The position numbers and the translations under genes were made by a program. Below, piece by piece: positions 55,049-64,000 of a DNA stretch of 64,000 bases (the stretch's first letter is position 1; the number at the start of each line of letters is the position of its first letter). Source of the DNA: Pleurodeles waltl (lineage: Eukaryota; Chordata; Amphibia; Caudata; Salamandridae); NCBI RefSeq assembly GCF_031143425.1, contig NC_090445.1, positions 816,804,317 to 816,868,316 of the forward strand, written 5' to 3'. Under the pieces are notes generated by a model, which was not told the origin of the DNA, did no database searches, and was given only the letters and a program-made list of their open reading frames with translations.

Positions 55049-57909
55049 TTGGGGAGGGTGGAAGATGATCTTGCATTAGTTCCACTAACATCAACTAACT
55101 TAGAAACATTTGACCAAGTCAACTCGACTACAAGCAAAATGGATGGTGCTGTCTATAGTGTGCCACCACAGGAAACGCCAACTCCACCACTGACAACGAC
55201 TACGCCATTTGCACGAACTGCCTCTGGTTATTTTGCCGACTTCAACAATGATTTCTCAGACTCATTCGCCTCTTCGACAGCTGATTTGTCAAGTGCACAT
55301 TAGCTAACAAACTGGCTTAAAGAAACATATTTCATTTTTCCATGGAACTATATATGGCTTTCTCTGACTGTCCTAGCCTTTCTACTTTGGATTGGTTTTG
55401 TTATTACCTTGTTCTTATTAATACATGGTCATTTTCTTCCTGAAAGATCAATAGTTGAACAGGAGGAGGAGGTTTTGAAACCACATTTTTAATGACACAA
55501 AGTCCGAAGAGATTTATCCTTTGTGAACATTTCCACAGTGCCAATTCCCGATGGGATTGTTTGGGACAAAGTAATGTTTGATATATATGGTCCCACGGAA
55601 ATTATTCAAATACCGTATGTGTTCAAATTATCAATGAATGATATAGTAATACCAGGCATTGTATCTGATGATTGGGATATGAAAACAGTTTTCTATGATG
55701 ACAGAATTGTAATATTATACTGTCTTTGAAAACGAAGATGTTTACCAATTCAAAGAAAATTATGGTGATATGTTTTGCTATAATTATTACGGGTATCACT
55801 TCATACACAGAGCGAGCAGTCCCAAAATGGTATTTAATTACACACAATGGGAACATTGTCCAACTCCACCGCAAGGGAGTTCTAAAACATATTCTGAAAA
55901 GTTTGCATATTTTTCTGGGCACAATCAAAAGAATGCTGAGTCGTATTACTTTAAGGTGCTACCTACTAAGAATATACACATGTTATTGACTAATACAAAA
56001 TTTATATATTCAGAATCCTTTGTTTCCCGGTCATCAATAGAAGGCTATGAATATTGGTCCAAATAAATTGATCTGAAAAGTGTCTGGGGAACAAAAAATT
56101 GGCAAATTAAGGGAAAAGAAACATTGTTTAGAGCATGTCTTATTCCTGTTCAGATGATCTTCTTAAATGAAACTGTGCAACAAACGAGTTGTTTAGGCTT
56201 AGCAACAATCAGAGAATTAAACATGCCCAGTACACCTGCCCCTGCAAAATTTTATAAATGGCAAAAATACACAAATGTAACTAAAGATGAGCTCGATGAG
56301 TGGGTCCAGAATGGTACGTTTAGTGCTTCACTGACACGTCCAGGTGGGTGGTTATTGTGGCCAATAGATACCAATGGGTGTCATCAACGTTTTATTAACT
56401 CCTCGGGGGGTTTTAGGACGAGTAGGCCAGACCTTCACTATATAGATCCAGAACATGCAGATATCATTACAACATATAGTGTAGGGAAATTATGCCAACA
56501 GTGGCTAAAATCATCCTCACTAAAGACGGTTAAAGAACACCTCAATCTCTTGTCTAACACCACTGATTTACAGGATTTCTTGTCAGGCCCCAGAACACCA
56601 CATAGGAAGTGTATCTTACATGCAGCATACAATGAAATTTGGAAACTTTCCCAACAAGATCCTGCTGCCAGGTTGAGGCAAATAGATCAGGAAGATCTAA
56701 AAAAGGCATTACCTGTTGTGGATAATGGGATTAACACCTTGTTCAACTGGATATATACAATTAACAACATTGTCTCTTCTGCTATAGACATTATACAATC
56801 TGATATGTCTTCTTTATACCATGGACAGAGTCAGATCAGGTCCATTATGCAGTTGGGTTGGACGCTTCAAACATTGAAGGCGGGTCGCGTTCCATGGCAG
56901 CACATCAGTGCAAGGGAGATATTTTCTTCTTTTAATCTGACGCAACAACAACAGCTAATGGCTAAGAAAGAAGTGACTTATGTCATGCTTAACATCGAGA
57001 AATTAGAAAAGTTTGCCGTTACCGTGGTCGATTAATTTTAATTATTAATCTGCCTATTTCCACACTACAATTCACCTCCTGTTTGAAACACATTCCGGTA
57101 GGCAGATATGAAAAGCTGGGAGATAGTTCCATCCATGAGGTGTTGGAGCATCCCTTCTCGTACAAATGCTTCAATGGCATGAAAGAGGTCTTTCTTAGCG
57201 GTAGTGAATGCAAGACTTCTGTCAGCCATTCGATGATTTGTAAACAGCTGTCCTTGCATGGGCGTGTAACGTCTCGGCTGCAAACTTAGCTTGTTACTTT
57301 AAGGGAGTTCCAGTCCCCTTGATTAGACCTACGTTCCAGGTGCCTTCAAACAGCAGCTACGTCCTTCTCAATAGTGAAGACTGTTGTGGCATGCGAGCCG
57401 GAATAGTTTACGTTGTTTCAGTCTCTAAGGTCATTACATGCTGCGGGAACGTACTGTTTCCTCCCACTAAATTTAAGGAGGTAGCTGATATCTGGCCTTA
57501 CATTGCTACTTCAAATGTGAATTTTGACAATTTAAGTAAACTCAAGGCATTATTGTTTCAAAAGCATGTGGCCTTTACATCTGCACGCGAGACCTATGCA
57601 CTTCAAGTGGCAAGGTCATCAGCAGAAATACAGTCCCTGTTAAATACGAACTTTCCGAGACACTTTCGTGAACTCGTGGGATGAAGACTTAATGCGTCCA
57701 GCACGACTGGAATAGCACATTTTTTCAAAACTGTTGGTTCTGGTTTTGTTCACACCTTCTCCTCCATATTCGGTTTGATACCTTCAGCTATCCACTCAAT
57801 TTTCGGTAGTATTTTTGGGGGATTTCCGATAACTTTGGCTTTATTAGTGTCATCCTGCTGTGCTGTTGTTTATGCGCAATGGCTGTCCCGCCGCAACAAG
57901 GGCAAATGA
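55049..57909 (+). pseudogene. env: env-like gene, copy 1 (broken)
   Basis: The coding sense starts near 55049 and crosses a TAG at 55301-55303. It then enters a strongly hydrophobic segment (IWLSLTVLAFLLWIGFVITL, ~55350-55410), which looks like an N-terminal membrane-spanning leader. Surface-like sequence with N-x-S/T sites follows in several frames, including the long open part 56124-57035. A second hydrophobic anchor lies at ~57740-57880, with a short basic tail RRNKGK and a stop at 57907-57909. Membrane-spanning leaders and basic, possibly ER-retaining, tails occur in foamy Env; that parallel is an inference. At least four frame breaks. Confidence 0.6.
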
Positions 57910-58373
57910 CGGCGCTCCCATCAGCGCAGCTGTGTCGTGAACGTATGATGCAGCATTTTAGAGCAACACTCCTGGAGTATTTGGAGTGTGACTGGTCTTT
58001 GTCATTCAGACCGGTTTTGTATTGTGTGCAGCCTGTGTTCCGGTGCCTTTGGTGCTCTTTTGAACATGCACTGGAAGTTTATCTTTCACAGCAGCACCCC
58101 CCAGCAATAGATGCTGATCTGTTGATGTTCTTGCTGAGGGTTCAGTACCAGACATGCACACTGAGGCTGCGTTTGCTACGTGAAGCTAATTATGAGTTAC
58201 CCTTCCTGGACGAAGTTGCCATCAACTCATCAATGGGCACTCCCCGGGATGCCCCCTTGGTTGCTACTGGGGCTATGGAACACACTTGCTCCTCGATAAT
58301 TTTTGGCACGGACTTTCCGTTTCTGTCATCTGCCGAAGTGGGAGATCTCCTACTTTCCATGACACGTACTTAA
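57879..58373 (+). CDS. Open 3' accessory-type frame, 164 codons
   Basis: ATG 57879 lies inside the env end and overlaps its stop by 31 bases in another frame, then continues uninterrupted to 58373, less than 200 bases before the polypurine tract. The product is leucine- and cysteine-rich, with predicted helices such as MMQHFRATLLEYLECDWSL and DADLLMFLLRVQYQTC, and an acidic/serine C-terminus (SAEVGDLLLSMTRT). I recognise no domain. Foamy and some other complex retroviruses carry regulatory genes here, so an accessory or transactivator role is a guess from position. It is the only retroviral frame here without a visible break. Confidence 0.5.
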   Translation: MAVPPQQGQMTALPSAQLCRERMMQHFRATLLEYLECDWSLSFRPVLYCVQPVFRCLWCSFEHALEVYLSQQHPPAIDADLLMFLLRVQYQTCTLRLRLLREANYELPFLDEVAINSSMGTPRDAPLVATGAMEHTCSSIIFGTDFPFLSSAEVGDLLLSMTRT

Positions 58374-58550
58374 TTTAGAACTTTTCTAAATTGACATTAT
58401 CATTGAATTTGGTTATAAGCCACATGCTCATGTTTTAAATTGCCAAGTAGGGTGCTTGTGTGTCCTTATAACTTGTCAAAATTGACTAGGGTTTTATATG
58501 TATCTTAGGTTGAGAAATGTTAGTTTTGGCTTGAACCACTTTCAACCGAC

Positions 58551-58560
58551 AAGGGGAGGG
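58551..58560 (+). other. Retroviral polypurine tract
   Basis: AAGGGGAGGG immediately precedes the 3' LTR at 58561, the standard plus-strand primer position. Confidence 0.8.
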
Positions 58561-59688
58561 TGTTGTGTAGCCATTTTAGTTATAGCTCCATGCACATTAG
58601 TTTAATACACTGGCCGATGTGCACCTTGACCTAGATATATTTTATTCAGCTTCGCATTGTTATTTTTACAATAACCAGTTTTACGGTCTTGTTTTAATTT
58701 CTTCTATCCAACTGTTTTGCTTAGCCCAGCACTGTGTTCTCAAACAACACACTCTTGATCACTTTGTGCTTCAGTCAACGCTACAGTTTGGTACATTGTC
58801 GGTGAACGTGGTAGAAGTTTAGTCTCCAACATTCGTAGAAAATACACATCCTTACGTAGAGACATTTTCTTAGAACATTAGCTGTGTTATTATAAAAACA
58901 CTTCCTAGTCCCATTACACGTTAAGAGGGAGATTCCACCCAGAGAACCACAACTGTATGCTGAATGCTTCCCTGCAGATGCTAACGCAGACAACAGGCCT
59001 TTGCTCAGGTATGAGGGTTGATGTCCTCACGGGGGAACCTGAAAGGCAGGATTAGAGCTTAACATGCCGTGCTAAAATTATGATTCAGATAAAAAATAGT
59101 CCATCGACTTTAGTGGCAATTTGATAGCATTATTCTCATGCTTCACTCTTATAGTCACCATTTTAATATTGTTATGTTGTGTTGTTCTGGTTATTGCAGC
59201 TCACGCTTTGCTATCTAAAATGCAGTCATTTTATTAAACTAGTCTTTAAAACTTATACTGCTTTCATTGTCATTTCTATATGAGACCGAACTGTGAATGA
59301 GAGAACCCGATGCGACCTGAGTGACCACGACTTCCCTGAGAAGTATGATATGTCTTGCGCTCGGCTGCCCAATCATCTCTACCTTTTGGGAGAGATGAGG
59401 CACTGCTAGTTAGCCGGAGCAAAACCCGGATTTGGAGCGACAGGTGTCACCCACCGTGGGTCAGACTCAGTCTCCCACACTGTGGGCGATCTTGCTGCTC
59501 AAAATCCAGTAGTCTCATTAGAATAATGAGAGCCTAAGTGACAATGCGCCGCCAACGTTTGGTCAGGCTCTATTTTTTGGGTCCTCCGGAGTATCTCTGT
59601 CTCATTATATATATTGACACCTCAATGCCGTATGCAGAGACGTGGTACTGAGGATTTCCACCACAGCAGTGTAGGTAATCCTATTACA
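58561..59688 (+). repeat. Shared LTR between retrovirus copies 1 and 2 (1128 bp)
   Basis: It starts TGTTGTGTAGCC, ends CTATTACA and is followed by the primer-binding site at 59691. It serves as 3' LTR of copy 1 and 5' LTR of copy 2. Small differences from the first LTR include the loss of AG at TACACTGGCC and scattered substitutions. Confidence 0.9.
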
Positions 59689-59767
59689 ACTGGCGGTTGT
59701 TCAAGCTTGAACTTTAAAAGGAAACCTCATTTTGGCATGCCTTCTCTGAACTCATAGTGTTACTACC

Positions 59768-61087
59768 ATGGCGAATCCCCAACATGTACAAATAGCTGTT
59801 AACATGAGACAACCTCTCTCAGCACACTTATTAGCAAATGGCCTAATGGCCCAGGGAGGTCCAGTCACATTCGTGGTGGACGCCCACGCAGCTTATAGAA
59901 CAGAACATTTTTGCTCTTGGGACACATTTCCAGCAGTTGATGGGAACACAATACATTTCACCAATATACACCAGCGTACGCGCCTGGACAATACAGAACG
60001 TAGGCATATTTAGAGATACCGCTATCTTATCAAGAACATAATAATTGTCTTGATGGCGCCCCACTCCATACAATATTACCAGTAAGGTTAGGTCCACTAA
60101 GTAATGACGCCCTAGCTGGCCTTTATTGGCCACCTATACACCACATCCTGCGGTTGGAAATTTAGCAGTAGCTGAGGTTCGTCGCTTATACATTGAGTTA
60201 ACAGCAATATATAGGCAATTAGTACAATTCGTGATGCAAACATTAAATAGAAACCCAGCATGTGCTGCTCCTGCACACCCACAGGCAGTAACGCAGGTAT
60301 AAATCCTGCGACTGTACATTCGATTATGGGTAAAGTACCCGCCAAACGAGAAGAAACTCAGTTTTGGTTAGCACAAAAAATGTATATGCTGGAGGCTGTA
60401 TTTCCCCATACGGGACCTCAGGAAAAACTTAGAATATTAACAATGTGCTTGCCCTTTGGGATGGTCCCTACAGTAGAAAACTGTAATACCTGGGGTACGG
60501 TATTTGCCACGCTCTACACAACCGCACACGGTACACCAAAACTTGCCAATTAACCGGAAGTGCTGAAACAAATTAAAGATGAATATGGGGCTGCCCCGGC
60601 CCTAGATTTGGGGATGCAATTGATGGGCAATTTTGCCACAGTGTCCTCAATCATTTTAAGTAACCTTGAAGGGGAAGCAGTCGCACTTGCAGTGCGCATG
60701 CGTCTTCGTGACGTTCTGCAACAAGATCAAGAACGAGAGCTGCCTAAAATAATAACAGAAACCTTTTCAAGTATCGGTCGTGATAGCCTAGGGGTCAGAC
60801 CACAAAAACCTCAATTCCAGGGTAAATCAAATAAAGATAACCCCAAACAACAGCCGAGGGTAATAAGAAACGCTGGGATAAAAAGCAACAAACGCCTAAA
60901 AAAGAAAGGGGAGAATCTCCACGTACGGAGACCCCACAGAAGAGGTATAATCTCAGATACAGAGATAATATCAAAACGCCTGATGGATATCAATATACTG
61001 ATACACGCCAATCTCATTCCTTTCAGGACTCATTGGAAAAGAGAAATGAGAGAGGTTGGTGATCAGAGCGAAGAACAGAGTACTTGA
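59768..61087 (+). pseudogene. gag: gag, copy 2 (broken)
   Basis: The ATG at 59768 matches the copy 1 start. Frameshifts close to 59950 and 60010 are private to this copy. The frame change near 60300 and the TAA at 60551-60553 are shared with copy 1. The C-terminal basic region is present (KRLKKKGENLHVRRPHRRG), again without a zinc knuckle, and has a four-codon difference (IKSN) from copy 1. Confidence 0.7.
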
Positions 61088-61201
61088 AACTGTGACAGGA
61101 ATCACAATGCTCTTCTGAGGTTTCTGTTAAAAAGGAAGAGAAACCTGCCCAACAAAAACAACAATTTTAAAAGAAAAAAGTGGTAGCAGTCGCAGTCCAA
61201 C

Positions 61202-61639
61202 ATGCCACACAGGAAGAGTGTCCTCTTAAAGAACAAGAATTTGGCTCTAGCATTGCTAGACAGCGCGGCAGAGGTCACAATAGTTCACCGGAATCTTCTA
61301 GAGCATCTGGAGATGAAAGCAACTGATGACTTTATACAAGTAGAAACAGTGGACATGCGTGTCTCCAATCCTGATAGGGTGTACCAAGTAATGCTGCAAT
61401 TAGAAGGAGACATTGAACGCAGAATAGACACAATCTTTTGGGATCGCATAGTAAAAGTGTATGATGTCTTGTTGGCCGAACAAGATTGGCCGCCTGACTT
61501 TGTCCGTACCCGCCCATATGGAGAAGATGTCACTAAGCCTTCCCTCTCGCCCCTTGTTCCAGAGGAACTAGATGAATCCTATTCCATTGAATGGGCTCTA
61601 GCACAAGCACCTGCATTATACAGAAATCACGTAGGATAG
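61202..61639 (+). pseudogene. pro: Retroviral protease region, copy 2
   Basis: It is open for 145 codons with LALALLDSAAEVTIVHRNLL at the active site, the same D-S-A variant as copy 1. It ends at a TAG after NHVG, in the segment that copy 1 has replaced by a T run. The copy 2 sequence therefore shows the older arrangement. Confidence 0.65.
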
Positions 61640-61729
61640 GATAAAGTCTCCCCCTACCATGTAATTCCCATTAAAAGTGAACCTCAGCCACAACCGCAGT
61701 ATCCTATAAAACATGAAGCAAAAGCACCA

Positions 61730-63616
61730 GTGAGAGAAATGCTCACGCAATTAGAGTACCAGGGTGTGATTGAAACCTGTGTCTCGCCAATGAATAACCC
61801 TTTCTTCCCCGTAGCTAAACCGGACCATTCATACAGAATAGTCTTAGACTACAGACATATGAATAATCATACACGCACCTATGCTATACAAAATTCACAT
61901 AGCACTGCACTAATGAGCAACATAGTGCGTGAAAAATACAAAACAGCACTAGACATTTCCAATCGTTTTTTCTACCAGAATATAGCGCCTAAAAGCAGAG
62001 ACTTAACAAGCTTTAGCGCACTAGACTCTCAGAAAAAATTCTGTTGTTTACCTCAGGGGTATAAGAACAGCCCAGGACTGTTCGCGGCTCGTGTCACTGC
62101 CATTTTACACAAGATCGACCCTGAAGCATTGTCCTATGTAGATGATATATATCTCATGGATGATGAGTTACTACAACATTTAAGACGGGTAGCCCGCATT
62201 GTTGTAGGGTTTGCTGAATTTGGCTATAAATTTAACTTAAAAAAAACAAAAATTGCCTTCCTCAGTGTCCTGTTTCTAGGATATAAGCTGTCAAGTGAAG
62301 GGTAGAGCCTAGCGCCACAATTCTTAGAAAAGTGCGGACAGTTACAACCACCGCATACGATTAAAAAACTCCAATCATTATTGGGTTTCTTAAATTTTGG
62401 CAGAACCTACATTCCAGATTATGCTATGCGCATAAAACCTTTATATGACTTAATACGTCCCGATTTTTCAAGTAGATTCTGGACAACTGAACATACACGC
62501 ATCGTTAGAGAATTGCAGACAGACATGCTTGCAGCACAACATTTACACACAAGGGACAACAAAACACATTTGGTCATCAGGGTAATAGCTGGGGCCATCG
62601 GTTTCACCTATGTGACATTTAATGAAGGTGAGACCATCCCGATTGTATACAAATCACATTTGTATTCAGCAGCTGAACAACGCTTTGCTCCCACAGAGAA
62701 AATTCTCACTGCCGTACAGATGGCTGTTATTAAAGAAAGACCTCTTGCCCAAGGAAAACGCATTATTGTCATTTCTACAATCCCAGCCCTAGAGTCTGTT
62801 ACAAAAGCTAGCGTTCCGAACGCAAAAGCACTACATCCACGTTGGATACAATGGGCTACATCTCTAACAGCCACTGATGTAGACTACATTTTTGACCCAA
62901 AGTTACAAACTCAGGAATTCCTACAATATGAAGTTGAATATCCAGTTCCAGCAAATACCTTGCCTATTGATCAGTATCATAGAGTCATGTACACCGATGG
63001 CTCTGCACAACCTGCAATTGGAACTAAACATCAATATTCTGCTGCTTGCGCAGTCGTAAGTGGCTATATGAAAGGGGATAAATTTTGTCCTCTACATACC
63101 TTTACACAGACACTAGGGGATTGTACAGCACAATTGGCTGAGCTAAAAGCTCTGCTGATGGCACTGGAACACACGGATCCGGTACAGCCTACGCTGATTG
63201 TTTGTGATTCATATTATTGTGTCCAGTCCTTTAATGAATACCTGCAATATTGGCGCCAGAATGGGTTCAGAGACTCCAAAGTTAACACCATTAAACACAG
63301 ACTACTGTGGGGGAAAGTAGCTGACCTGAAAGAGACGCTACCGAATGTCCATGTTGTACATAAACTTGGACACCAGCGCGTTGGAATACATGTTGCTGGA
63401 AATACATTGGCTGATGAAGCCGCAAAGTCAGCAGTGGCAGTAGCCACTGTAGCTGTAGTGACTCGCTCGAGTTCTAAACCAGACACAGACATTTGGGCTG
63501 CCGTGAAAGGTACGGCTGATGGTACGCCCCATCCTAAAGGATTTCCTAACAAATATCATTATCAAATGGGAAGTATGCTGAACGCTGAAGTTAAGATACC
63601 AGGTGTGGGCGTATGA
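61730..63616 (+). pseudogene. pol: RT and RNase H, copy 2 (two frames, nearly whole)
   Basis: 61730-62305 holds the complete RT palm: KPDHSYRIVLDYRHMN, KYKTALDISNRFF, LPQGYKNSPGLFAARV and the intact catalytic YVDDIY at ~62135-62152. A TAG at 62303-62305 follows. 62381-63616 is a single 411-codon frame joining the connection (FGRTYIPDY) to RNase H (YTDGSAQ, AELKALLMALEH, CDSYYCVQSF, GNTLADEAAKSA) without Hb2. This proves the ancestral join across the Hb2 site. The TGA at 63614 is shared with copy 1. Confidence 0.85.
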
Positions 63617-64000
63617 GACATCCCTAACAAAGATATAAGACCACAATTGATTAAAGCAGCGCATGATGGGGTGGCATCTGCACATGCTGGTGTGGTGGCT
63701 ACCATTTCAATCTTACAGGCTTGTTATTGGTGGCCAGGTCTCTACAAAGAAACTAAGCAGTATGTCCTTTGTTGTGACATCTGTCAACAAATCAAAGTTT
63801 CCACGGCCAAGCACCCACCGCAGACACTCCTCTTAATTTCAAACAAACCATTACAGTGTGTGTACTTGGACCACTGCGGTCCCCTCCCACCTGATAGTGC
63901 ATACAAATACATATTAGTCGCTGTTATTAAAGATTTGCGAGTCTTTATCAGTACATATGCAGTTGGGGCCTTCCATTCGGACCAGGGCCGTACTTTCGCC
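63617..64000 (+). pseudogene. pol: Integrase, copy 2 (cut by window end)
   Basis: The zinc-binding and core segments match copy 1, including the same short distance between LDHCGP and FHSDQG. The window ends at TFA, 10 residues after the second aspartate. Confidence 0.75.

Larger units (their letters stand above)
41206..59688 (+). mobile_element. Class III/foamy-like endogenous retrovirus, copy 1
   Basis: Two LTRs (41206-42334 and 58561-59688) frame gag, protease, RT-RNase H, integrase, env and a 3' accessory frame, all in order on +. Hb2 (45484-53215) splits pol between the RT connection and RNase H. Without Hb2 the provirus is ~10.7 kb. RT style, a gag without zinc knuckle, an N-terminal membrane segment in env and a 3' accessory frame suggest a relative of foamy viruses or ERV-L. 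Stops and frameshifts make it defective. Its 3' LTR is also the 5' LTR of copy 2. Confidence 0.85.
59689..64000 (+). mobile_element. Endogenous retrovirus copy 2, running off the window
   Basis: Primer-binding site, gag, protease, RT-RNase H and the first half of integrase follow the second LTR in the same order as copy 1 and with very similar sequence. There is no Hb2 at the corresponding site (~62886). Env and the last LTR lie beyond the window. Confidence 0.9.

Overview
The window looks like a piece of a very large, transposon-dominated vertebrate genome. The mix of elements points to a salamander or newt, but no species marker is present, so that is an inference. The elements are PIF/Harbinger transposons with long GC-rich ends, palindromic MITEs, Penelope-like elements with GIY-YIG ends, Ty3/Gypsy LTRs, L1- and L2-type LINEs, and a class III/foamy-like endogenous retrovirus. 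No host protein gene, tRNA, rRNA or CRISPR array was recognised. Almost everything is a mobile element, a fragment of one, or a tandem array.

Layout. 1-2010: a truncated MITE followed by a ~150 bp satellite. 2011-6690: unassigned repeat sequence, a MITE, then a degenerate Penelope-like element. 6713-8712: a reverse-strand Harbinger fragment (Hb3). 9564-10598: the 3' part of a second Penelope-like element. 12150-14330: an old Gypsy-type LTR remnant holding a small MITE. 14420-17495: a reverse-strand L1-like LINE holding an old retroviral LTR. 19605-20339: two MITEs side by side. 20343-25837: a reverse-strand LINE with a MITE inside its reverse transcriptase. 25838-41205: the 3' half of a reverse-strand Gypsy element. 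Its ~2.2 kb LTR is stretched to 13 kb by a MITE and by a complete 10.25 kb Harbinger transposon (Hb1). 41206-64000: a head-to-tail retroviral array, LTR - internal region - LTR - internal region, running off the right edge. The first internal region holds a second Harbinger (Hb2, 7.7 kb).

Hb1 is the only unit whose genes all look intact. It carries three genes: a two-exon Myb/SANT-like gene A on +, a HARBI1-type DDE transposase on -, and a three-exon SANT-like gene B on +. A short, previously unlisted first exon of the transposase can be read at 36734-36652. It would splice over about 6.1 kb, so gene B and two minisatellites would lie inside the transposase intron on the opposite strand. The same 83-base exon and splice donor survive in Hb2, although Hb2 has lost the catalytic exon and the first two exons of gene B.

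Nesting gives a relative order of events. The Gypsy element came first, then the MITE and Hb1 inside its LTR. The retrovirus joined the Gypsy pol and became a tandem array, and Hb2 then entered the first copy at a TAC site that is still empty in the second. An L2-like LINE tail landed in Hb2 gene A. The two retroviral copies share stop codons and a shortened integrase core, so they descend from one already damaged parent. One 164-codon reading frame between env and the 3' LTR is still open.
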